Origin: JALYZC01 sp963725645
GTDB lineage: Bacteria > Actinomycetota > Thermoleophilia > Solirubrobacterales > Solirubrobacteraceae
Direction: 5' to 3'
Assembly (NCBI GenBank): GCA_963725645.1
Contig: CAVRZD010000002.1
Span: 868,001 to 932,000 of the forward strand
Length of the DNA: 64,000 nt
Shown: piece by piece, positions 25,538 through 33,646 of the stretch
How positions within the stretch are numbered: position 1 is the stretch's first letter
Layout: each line of letters begins with the position of its first letter
Notes under the pieces: generated by a model
Database searches by the model: none
What the model was told of the DNA's origin: nothing
The model's input: the letters and a program-made list of their open reading frames with translations, nothing else
Made by a program: the position numbers and the translations under genes

Positions 25538-25732
25538 CTACGCACGCACGAACGGACGGTCGCGGCCGGGGGGCTCGCGCTCAGGCCGGCGCAGCGTGAA
25601 CCTGGGCACGTCCGCGAGCCGCGCCTCGAAGCGCTGCTCCGCCCGGCTGGCGACCGCCAACAGCGCGACCACGAAGCCGAGCAGCGCACACCACGCACCG
25701 CCGACGACCAGGACAAGCTCCACCTCTCCCAT
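25538..25732 (-). CDS. small single-pass membrane protein
   Basis: 64 aa. One membrane helix (about residues 5-27: LVLVVGGAWCALLGFVVALL), then a basic cytosolic tail with FTLRRPEREPPGRDRPF. AGGAGG is 6 nt before the ATG at 25732, a strong start that is preferred over the long upstream reading frame. It abuts the DUF3618 gene end-to-end in convergent orientation. I do not recognise the family. Confidence 0.65.
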   Translation of the reverse strand: MGEVELVLVVGGAWCALLGFVVALLAVASRAEQRFEARLADVPRFTLRRPEREPPGRDRPFVRA

Positions 25733-25856
25733 GCACGCCTCCTCTGCCGCAGTCCTGCGTTGGGTGGGACCATGGTTCCGGGTGCGGCGGACGTATGGCG
25801 CGTCCGGGAGCTTTCGCGCAACTTGCCGCGCGATTCCGCAGCCTCGGCGCGCAGTT

Positions 25857-26023
25857 AGATGAGTGATTCCACGACCCCGCGCGCGTGGATGACGCGCGGT
25901 TAGCTGCGCTGGATCGGGGTCATCGGGCTCGCCCATACCTCGGGTATTGGCTTCGCCCTGCTTTCCCCGCCCAGCTTGCTCCCGCGCGCCCCCACGCACA
26001 CGCGGCCATGAAATCAATCATCT
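25857..26023. repeat. 167-bp imperfect palindrome, element 2 of three
   Basis: Left tip AGATGAGTGATT is near-complementary to the right tip AATCAATCATCT; inner arms include GCGCGCG and CGCGCGC tracts and the centre ATACCTCGGGTATTGG folds as AATACC against GGTATT. The 3' side of the centre, GCTTCGCCCTGC, resembles GCTTCGATCCTGC of element 1. It lies between the stop of degV (26018, inside the element) and the small gene at 25732, both on the minus strand. Confidence 0.65.
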
Positions 26024-26887
26024 AGCCTCGAGCAGCCGCTTCGGGACGCCGCCGACGCCGAGCAGTCCCGGGCCTACGTGGGTGCCGATGACCGGGCCGA
26101 CCTCGCCGATCAACAGCGGGTCCGAGCCGAAGATCTCCCTCCCGCGCGCGGCCAGCTCCTCGGCCTGGTCGCGGGCCTGGATGTGCTGGACCATCCAGCC
26201 GTCGGCGCCGTCCTCGTGGCGGCTGCGCAGGTAGTCGACCATCCGCTCGAACGCGCGGCGCGAGGTGCGCACGCGCTCGACCGGGGTGATCTCGGACTCG
26301 ACCGTCAGGATCGGCTTGATCTTCAGCGTCGAGCCCAGCCACGCGCGCGCGGCGCCGACGCGCCCGCCGCGGCGCAGGAACTCCATCGTGTCGATCGCGA
26401 ACCAGACCTTCAGGTGCTCGCGGGTCTCGCGTGCCCGCGCCTCGACCGCCGCACGGTCGCCCCCGGCGCGCGCGACCGCGGCGGCGCCGAGCATCATCAG
26501 GCCGAGGCCCCCGCACGCCGTGGCCGAGTCGATCACGGTCACGCGCTCCTCGCCGGCCTCCTCCTCGAGGGCCGCCTTCGCCTGCAAGGCGCTCTCGTAC
26601 GTCCCCGACATCCCGCCGGCGATATGGATCGAGACCACGTCCTTGCCCTCGGCCACCAGTGGCTCGTACACCTCGAGGAAGTCGCCGACGGACGGCTGCG
26701 ACGTGGTGGGCAGGTCCGCGGCGGTGCGCAGGTACTCGTAGTAGGCGTCGAAGTCGGGCAGGTCGGCCTCGCGGTCCTGGCGGCCCTGCCAGTGCACGTA
26801 CAGCGACACCTCGTGGATCCCGCTGGCGGCCACGAGGTCCCGTGGCAGGTAGTGCGTGGTGTCGGCGACGACTGCGACCGGGCGCAT
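26018..26887 (-). CDS. DegV-family fatty-acid-binding protein
   Basis: 289 aa. DegV/FakB fold: VADTTHYLP at the start, TTSQPSVGDF (about residue 61), the SGTY loop (about 94), EFLRRGGRVG (about 168) and the terminal GTHVGPGLLG (about 270). FakB proteins hold a fatty acid for phosphorylation by FakA kinase, feeding exogenous fatty acids into phospholipid; no FakA/DhaK-like gene is visible. The start is preceded by TAGGGT 9 nt upstream and no Shine-Dalgarno. Confidence 0.9.
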   Translation of the reverse strand: MRPVAVVADTTHYLPRDLVAASGIHEVSLYVHWQGRQDREADLPDFDAYYEYLRTAADLPTTSQPSVGDFLEVYEPLVAEGKDVVSIHIAGGMSGTYESALQAKAALEEEAGEERVTVIDSATACGGLGLMMLGAAAVARAGGDRAAVEARARETREHLKVWFAIDTMEFLRRGGRVGAARAWLGSTLKIKPILTVESEITPVERVRTSRRAFERMVDYLRSRHEDGADGWMVQHIQARDQAEELAARGREIFGSDPLLIGEVGPVIGTHVGPGLLGVGGVPKRLLEAR

Positions 26888-26896
26888 GCGGCGGCC

Positions 26897-26902
26897 ACCC
26901 TA
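26897..26902 (-). promoter_or_regulatory. leaderless-type -10 hexamer TAGGGT for degV
   Basis: Reads TAGGGT on the minus strand, 9 nt before the degV ATG; no ribosome binding site is present. Confidence 0.45.
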
Positions 26903-26972
26903 GTCGAACGGCCGCGCAAGCGCCCGCGGCCCCCGTCCGGGCCGGCTCGCCTCGCCGGCCGAGGCCGACTCA

Positions 26973-26978
26973 TAGACT
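26973..26978 (+). promoter_or_regulatory. leaderless-type -10 hexamer TAGACT for the SDR gene
   Basis: TAGACT ends 6 nt before the GTG at 26985, which would make that G about the first transcribed base. The divergent degV promoter lies 70 bp away. Confidence 0.5.
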
Positions 26979-26984
26979 CATCCC

Positions 26985-28049
26985 GTGGCGAAGACGCTGC
27001 TCATCGGGGGCACGGGCCTCATCGGATCGCACGTCGCGCGCGCGCTGCTCGATCGCGGCGACGACCTGCGGCTCACCGTTCGCGAATCCTCGAAGACCGA
27101 CAACATCGACGGGCTCGACTGCGAGACGGTGCGCGCCGACATGCATGACCGCCGCTCCCTGCGGCGCGCGCTCAAGGGCGTCGATCGGGTGTTCCACGCC
27201 GCCGGCCGCACGTCGCTGCGCTCGCCGGCGGCGCGGCTGAACCGGATCAACGTCGACGGCACGCGCACCGTGCTGGAGGAATGCCTTCGGGCCGGCGTCG
27301 AGCGCGTCGTCTACACGTCGGCGGCGGCTGCGATCGGTCCCGCCGAGCCGGGCTCGACGGCGGACGAGACCGCCGTGTTCGGCGCCGGCGGCTACGGCAT
27401 CCCCTACGTCAACTCCAAGCACGAGGCCGAGGTCGAGGCCCTGCGGCTCGCCGCGCGCGGGCTCCCGGTCGTGATCGTCAACCCGGCGCACGTGTTCGGC
27501 CGCGGCGACCTGTACCGCTCGTCGACCGAGATCGTGCGCCGATTCCTCATGCGCCAGCTGCCTGCGTACGTGGACGGCGGCGTCAACATCGTGGACGTCG
27601 CCGACGTCGCCGCCGGGCACGTGGCCGCGGACGAGCACGGCGTGCCGGGCGAGCGCTACATCCTCGGCAACCGCAACTACACGGTCGCGCGGCTGTTCGC
27701 CGACCTCGGGCGGGTGTCGGGAGTCGAGCCCCCGGCGCTGAGACTGCCGGTGCCCGCGGCGCTGGCGATGGCCCACGCGGCCGAGCAGCTGCCGGGTCGG
27801 CCGCTGATCACGACGATCGAGGTGCGGACGAACGCGCTCTGGTGGACGTACCGGAGCACGAAGGCGAAACGGGAGCTCGGCTGGGCGGCGGGACACCACG
27901 AGGACACGATCGAAGCCACCGTCAACTGGTACAGAGAGCGTGAGGGGTCCCGCCTCGCCGACCCCGGCGCCCGCCAGGCGCTGCCGCTGCGCATAGCGGG
28001 CTTCGCGGCGCGCCAGGCCGGCGCCCTGGTCGAGCGCGTGGCGCCGTGA
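26985..28049 (+). CDS. NAD(P)-dependent extended SDR (epimerase / dihydroflavonol-reductase-like)
   Basis: 354 aa. GGTGLIGSHVA dinucleotide-binding motif at residue 8, AAGRTS near 70, catalytic YVNSK (Tyr/Lys, about residue 142), VNPAHVFG near 166. The overall layout resembles HpnA-type and DFR-like members acting on sugar nucleotides, sterols or ketones. A C-terminal extension of about 30 residues (after WYREREGSR) is unusual and hydrophobic, possibly membrane-touching. GTG start with leaderless promoter. Overlaps the next gene by GTGA. Confidence 0.85.
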   Translation: MAKTLLIGGTGLIGSHVARALLDRGDDLRLTVRESSKTDNIDGLDCETVRADMHDRRSLRRALKGVDRVFHAAGRTSLRSPAARLNRINVDGTRTVLEECLRAGVERVVYTSAAAAIGPAEPGSTADETAVFGAGGYGIPYVNSKHEAEVEALRLAARGLPVVIVNPAHVFGRGDLYRSSTEIVRRFLMRQLPAYVDGGVNIVDVADVAAGHVAADEHGVPGERYILGNRNYTVARLFADLGRVSGVEPPALRLPVPAALAMAHAAEQLPGRPLITTIEVRTNALWWTYRSTKAKRELGWAAGHHEDTIEATVNWYREREGSRLADPGARQALPLRIAGFAARQAGALVERVAP

Positions 28050-28567
28050 TCGCGGACCTCGGCACCGTGGCCGGCCGCACGATCGCGATCATGCGGCCCG
28101 ATCTGGCGCAGCCGGCCTACGAGCTGCGTGGCGGGCGCCGCCTGGTCGGTCGCCTCCAGGGGCGCGGCCGCGTCAGCCGGGTGATGGTGGGGGAGGCCGC
28201 CGACGGGTTCTGGACGTTCCGCGAGGCCGGGCATCCGTATCCGCGCTTCACCGCCGAGGCCGAGGGGCAGCGCGAGCCCGTCGCGCTGCTCGACACGGCC
28301 ACCGAGGTCCTGACGCTGCGCGACGGCCGCACGCTGCGGTGGGGCGCGTCCCCGCGGGCGCCCGACTGGTCGGCGCTCGTCGCCGACCCCGAGATCGAGC
28401 TCATGCGCTTCCACCCGCGCGTCGTCGGCAGCCGCCGCGGCGAGCTCGTCGTCGACCCGGTGGCCGCCACCGCGCCCGAGGTCGTCTCGGTGCTGGCGCT
28501 GCTGGGCGCCTATCGCGTCATCCTCCAGGCCGAGCGCGAGCCCGCCCGGGCGGCGCGGAGGAACTGA
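28046..28567 (+). CDS. hypothetical protein (beta-rich, LURP-one-like appearance)
   Basis: 173 aa, no signal peptide. Alternating strands (YELRGGRRLVGRLQG, DGFWTFREAG, EVLTLRDGRTLRW) give a beta-barrel/tubby-like impression as in LURP-one or scramblase-like proteins, but I would not assign it. A hydrophobic helix near the C-terminus (VVSVLALLGAYRVIL) could anchor or cap the barrel. Overlaps the SDR stop and is followed after 2 nt by a glutaredoxin-like gene, so the three form an operon. Confidence 0.6.
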   Translation: MIADLGTVAGRTIAIMRPDLAQPAYELRGGRRLVGRLQGRGRVSRVMVGEAADGFWTFREAGHPYPRFTAEAEGQREPVALLDTATEVLTLRDGRTLRWGASPRAPDWSALVADPEIELMRFHPRVVGSRRGELVVDPVAATAPEVVSVLALLGAYRVILQAEREPARAARRN

Positions 28568-28569
28568 AG

Positions 28570-28830
28570 ATGGCCACGCTGTACCGCTGCGTCACCCCGA
28601 CCGACTGGCTGTGCCCCTGTGGCACGGTGGCCCGCGCGCTGCGCCGCGCGAAGGTCGAGCACGCGCAGGTGCGCGTCCCGTTCCGGCAGGCCGATCGCGG
28701 CGAGATCGACGCGCTGACGGGCCAGCGCCACGTGCCGGTGCTCGTCATCGGCGGGGAGACGATCTGCGACTCCAAGCGCATCCTCGAGCACCTCGAGTGG
28801 CGGGCGGCCGGCGGCCGCGACCCCGCCTGA
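28570..28830 (+). CDS. glutaredoxin/GST-N-terminal-like thioredoxin-fold protein
   Basis: 86 aa thioredoxin-fold unit. Active-site-like CPCG at residues 15-18 (WLCPCGTVARAL), cis-Pro in RHVPVLVIGG, then CDSKRILEHLEW as in GST N-terminal domains. CPxG is a variant of the glutaredoxin CPYC site with only the first pair of Cys; a third Cys lies at CDS. Probably a thiol reductase or glutathione/mycothiol-type binding protein. Third gene after the SDR. Confidence 0.78.
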   Translation: MATLYRCVTPTDWLCPCGTVARALRRAKVEHAQVRVPFRQADRGEIDALTGQRHVPVLVIGGETICDSKRILEHLEWRAAGGRDPA

Positions 28831-28890
28831 CGAACGGTTCCCGCTTCCGTTTGGCGCGCCGGTACGGCAGGATGCCGCGCGGGAGGACGT

Positions 28891-31292
28891 GTGGGCAGGC
28901 GGATCTCGATCGGCGTCGCGCTGGTGCTCGCCGCGGCTGGCGCCGCGGCGCCCGGCGACGCGGTCGCGGCCGCGCGCGGCGGACCGGCGTTCTCCGTGAA
29001 CATCGTGCGCTCCAGCCGCCAGGCCGTGCTGCGCGCGCGCACCCTGCGGGTGCGGGTGGTGGCCCGCGGCTACGGACGCGTGCGGGTGGGCGCGGTCGTG
29101 CGCCGGGGGACCACGGCGCAGCGCCGCCGCGGCGGCAGCCGCCTGCTGCGCACCGCCGTGTTCACAGTGCACGGCGGGCGGACCGTGAGGCTGCGGCTCA
29201 CGGCCGCCGGCTTCCGCGCGCTGCGGGACTGCCGCACGGCCCGCGTCGTCCTCAGCGCCACGGCGCGGCGCGCCCGGCACGTCCACGTCCGCCACGGGGG
29301 CCTCACCTACGCGCGCGTGCGCGGCGGCTGCCACGGCGGCCTCGTGGACGTCCCCGGCGCCCCGCGCGGCACCGCCTTCCGGGTCGGCGCCGCCGTCGGC
29401 GACTTCACCCCGCCCGCGTTCGGCCACGCGCCCGGCGGCGACCCGGCCGACTGCCTCCCGCCCGGCAGCGCGCTCTACACCGGGCCGCGGGCCTTCGCCT
29501 TCGAGGAGCCCTACACGGACTCGGACGGCAACGGGCACTACGACCCGCCCGATCCCACGGTCCCGACCGCGGGCGAGCCGTTCCTCGACTGCAACGGCAA
29601 CGGACGCTGGGACGGCAACCTGCTCGGGGGCGACGGCGGCGGCCGCTACTACGACCGCGTGGCCGACCCGGTCGGCGCGCGCGCGATCGTCGCCTCCAAC
29701 GGCAGGCGCACGATCGCGGTCGAGGTCGTCGACCAGGAGGGTTTGTTCAACACGTACATCCAACGGATCCGGCGGCGCGTCGCCGCCGACGGCTACCGGC
29801 TCGACGGCATCTTCGTGTCCGCCACGCACGACGAATCGGCCCCCGACACGCTCGGGATCAACGGGCAGAGCGCGACGACCTCGAGCGTCAACGCGTACTT
29901 CGCCGACTACCTCGTGGCGCGGTCCGCCCAGGCGATCGAGCAGGCCTACCGCGCCATGCGGCCCGCGTACGTGCGCTACGCGGAGGCGATGGAGCCGGGC
30001 AACCTGCGGCAGTGCTGGTCGTCCTACCCGTTCGTGGACGACCAGCGCATGCCGGCGTTCCAGGCCGTGGGCACCGACGGGCGGACGATCGCCACGATGG
30101 CCAGCGTCAGCCAGCACGCGGAGACGACCGCGTTCAACGGCGGCACGCCGGAGCTGGACGCGCAGAAGCACGCGGTGAGCTCGGACTGGCCGCACTTCTT
30201 CCGCGACGCGCTCGAGCGGCGCTACGGCGGGGTGGGGATCGAGATGGCGGGCTCGGTGGGCAGTGTCGAGACCCCACAGGTGTTCGGCACCGCCGTATCG
30301 CGGACCCCGCAGCACTTCGTCGACGCCAGCCACCCCGCCGGCTGCCGCACGCTGTTCGACGCCGCCGGGACCGCTGTGCCCCTGGGGTACGACCAGGAGA
30401 CGGCGACGCTCGGCCGCCAGCTCGCCGGTGCGGTGGCCGGCGCACTCGACCGCGGCGCACTGTCGGACTCGGAGGACGTGTGGGGCGAGCGCCGCGACGT
30501 GTGCATCCCGTTCGAGAACGCGCTCTTCTCGGCCGCCGCGGCGGGCGGCGTCTTCGCCGCGCGCTCGGCCTACACGGGGAACTGCTCGGTCGAGATCCCG
30601 CCGGCGCCGAACGGCACCACCATCGGGCACCGAGGTGCTCAGCAACGTCAGCGCCTTCGGCATCGGCGACGGCGAGTTCATCGCCCTCCCCGGCGAGGTG
30701 TTCCCGTTCACCTACTACCGCTCGTTCCTGGGCCCGCAGGACCTGCCCGAACCCGAGCTTCGGGCTCCCCGCCTGGCCGCTGCCCCACATGCACGCGCCG
30801 TACCGCTTCCTCGACGGCCTCGCCGAGGACATGATCGGCTACATCTTCCCGCGCGGGAACGCGATCGGGATCCCGGGGCTCAACGACCCGACCAACCCGA
30901 CCGGCGAGGGCCCCGACCGCTTCGGCTGCGCGCACTCCGACGACAGCGAGGCGGCGTCCTCGCAGTCCGCCGACCTGCTCGGCAGCGCGCTCGTCGGCAT
31001 CCTCGACGCCCACCACGGGCCCGCCGAACGCGTCGTCACGGGCCGCTACGTTCTCGGCGACGGGACCCGGTCCCGCGACCCGCTCGGCGGCCCGGTGGTC
31101 AAGTGCACGACCGACAAGGTCTTCCACCCGGCGTCGGCCGCGGTCGCGGTGGACGTCCGCGGCGGCGGCGAGGTGCGCCCGCGCGCATGGCTCTCGCTCG
31201 ACGGCCGCTCGCAGGCCGCGCCCGACCGCGACACGCGCGGCTACGTCGCGGCCGACGGCTCGCGCGTGTGGCTGGACGTCTTCCCGGACTGA
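28891..31292 (+). pseudogene. secreted neutral-ceramidase-like protein, two frameshifts
   Basis: About 800 aa when read through two shifts. GTG start with GGGAGG 4 nt upstream, signal peptide to about residue 27, an Arg-rich beta region (30-150), then VGAAVGDFTPP (about 165), an opening typical of neutral/alkaline ceramidase N-domains, and IFVSATHDESAPDT (about 308) at the place of their zinc-site THTHSGP motif. Two EF-hand-like calcium loops, DSDGNGHYD and DCNGNGRWD, lie between. Extra bases at the G run 30625-30627 and the C run 30746-30748 shift the frame twice by +1; conservation continues after each (GEVFPFTYYRSFLG, then NPSFGLPAWPLP). Target amide or ester is unknown. Confidence 0.72.
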
Positions 31293-31350
31293 CCTCACAT
31301 CCGGGACGCGGAGTGCGTTCTTGGGCGGAACCCAACGAAGGAGGACCGTC

Positions 31351-32109
31351 GTGAGCAGCTTCGTTCTCGTCCACGGCTCCTGGCACGGCGCCTGGTGCTG
31401 GTACAAGGTCGCGCCCCGGCTTCGGGAGCTCGGCCACGAGGTGATCGTGCCCGAGCTCCCCTCGCACGGCCGCGACCGCACGCCGGCGCAAGAGGTCGGG
31501 ATGGAGGACTACGTCGATGCGGTCGCGGCGGCGATCGACCGCGCGAGCCGGCCGGTCGTGCTGGTCGGCCACAGCCGCGGTGGCATCGTGATCTCGCAGG
31601 CCGCCGAGGCGCGCCCGGAGGGCGTGCGGACGCTGGTGTACCTTGCCGCCTACCTGCTCCGCGACGGGGAGACGGTGCTCGACTGGGCGCCGTCGGACAC
31701 GGGGTCGCTGGTGATGACCAACCTCGAGTTCGCCGAGGATCACGGCTGGGACATGCTGCGCGAGGCGGCCTTCGACGCCGCGCTCTACGCCGACTGCTCG
31801 GTCGAGGACCGGGCGCTCGCGCACGCGCTGCTCAACCCCGAGCCGCTGGCGCCGTCACTCACGCCGCTGCAGCTGACGCGGGAGCGCTACGGACGCGTGC
31901 CGCGGGCGTACGTGGAGCTGACGCAGGACCGAGCCGTCACGCCGGCGCTGCAGCGGCGGATGCGGGAGGCGACGCGGTGCGCGCGCGTCACCGCGCTGGC
32001 GGCGAGCCACTCGGCGTACTTCTCGATGCCCGATGCGCTGGCGCGCGAGCTGGTCGAGGTCGCCGCCGACCCCGACCTGGAGCCCGCCGAGCCGGTCCTC
32101 GCCACCTGA
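31351..32109 (+). CDS. alpha/beta hydrolase
   Basis: 252 aa. Oxyanion HGSWHGAWCW (about residue 8), nucleophile Ser in VGHSRGGIV (about 74), acid Asp in LTQDRAVT (about 192) and His in ASHSAYF (about 220): the triad is complete. The sequence resembles the small esterase group that includes plant methyl esterases and bacterial EstC-like proteins. GAAGGAGG sits 7 nt before the GTG at 31351. Cytosolic. It follows the ceramidase-like gene by 58 nt and ends in a bidirectional terminator. Confidence 0.85.
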   Translation: MSSFVLVHGSWHGAWCWYKVAPRLRELGHEVIVPELPSHGRDRTPAQEVGMEDYVDAVAAAIDRASRPVVLVGHSRGGIVISQAAEARPEGVRTLVYLAAYLLRDGETVLDWAPSDTGSLVMTNLEFAEDHGWDMLREAAFDAALYADCSVEDRALAHALLNPEPLAPSLTPLQLTRERYGRVPRAYVELTQDRAVTPALQRRMREATRCARVTALAASHSAYFSMPDALARELVEVAADPDLEPAEPVLAT

Positions 32110-32116
32110 ACGCGGT

Positions 32117-32151
32117 CGGACCCCTCGAGCCGACTGCGCCCGAGGGGTCCG
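32117..32151. terminator. bidirectional terminator hairpin
   Basis: CGGACCCCTCG and CGAGGGGTCCG form a perfect 11-bp stem with a 13-nt loop, between convergent genes ending at 32109 and 32170. Confidence 0.7.
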
Positions 32152-32169
32152 ATGGCGATTGCGTCGTCG

Positions 32170-32679
32170 CTACTGCGGCTGGTAGCCGCTCGGCGGGGGG
32201 CCGGGCGGACGGTGGCCCGGACCACCCTTCGGGCGGAAGTTCGCGTCGCCGGCGAAGACCGTGGTGCCGTCGGAGGACTGCGTGACGTGCACGTGGTCAC
32301 CGGCCTTGAGGTCGCTGAGCTGCGCCGTGGAGCCGTTGCGCTTGATGGTCGCGCCGCTCGGGATCGTCAGCGTCAGCGTCTTGTAGGTCACCGACTTGGT
32401 GCCCTCCTTGATCGTGAGCTGGTCACCTGACACCGAGACCACGGTCCCGTTGTCCTCGGTGGCCGTGATGAACGCGGTCCCCGCCTTGTTGAGGACGACC
32501 GCGTCCTCGTGGACCGCGCGCATTCCCGGCGGACCGCCGCGCGGCGGACCCTGCCGGGTCGAGTTGGCCTTCTTGGACTTGCTCGTGGCGGCGCCGCTGG
32601 AGGCGATGCCCCCGGCGGTGCCGAGCGCGACGCACAGCGCAGCCACGCCGATCGTTCGCAGGGACTTTGGATTCTTCAT
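32170..32679 (-). CDS. small secreted protein with DUF5666-like domain
   Basis: 169 aa. Signal peptide (residues 1-31; KSLRTIGVAALCVALG then SGAATS). A Pro/Gly/Arg-rich linker (QGPPRGGPPGM) leads to a beta domain (about 60-145) with VVSVSGDQLTIKEG, GATIKRNG and LKAGDHVHVTQSSDG, the pattern of DUF5666/OB-like surface domains. The C-terminus is PGPPPSGYQPQ, also extended. AGGAGGGT 3 nt from the ATG region marks the start at 32679. Divergent from the ABC transporter operon. Function unknown. Confidence 0.75.
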   Translation of the reverse strand: MKNPKSLRTIGVAALCVALGTAGGIASSGAATSKSKKANSTRQGPPRGGPPGMRAVHEDAVVLNKAGTAFITATEDNGTVVSVSGDQLTIKEGTKSVTYKTLTLTIPSGATIKRNGSTAQLSDLKAGDHVHVTQSSDGTTVFAGDANFRPKGGPGHRPPGPPPSGYQPQ

Positions 32680-32878
32680 GGTGACCCTCCTTGTGGTGGT
32701 TCGGGACTGGGGGCAGGGTCCGTGCCCCGTCGAAGGGGTCCCTATGAGGCGTGTAAGGCCGATGTAGGTAAGAGCCGCGTGAGAGCGCCCGTTCCGCACG
32801 TCGGCCGTACCTCCTACCGACCTGGCCTGCGCCTTGCTGCGGATGATGCGCGAGGCGGCGGCGCCTAGCCTGACGCCC

Positions 32879-33643
<765 letters not shown>

Positions 33644-33646
33644 GGG

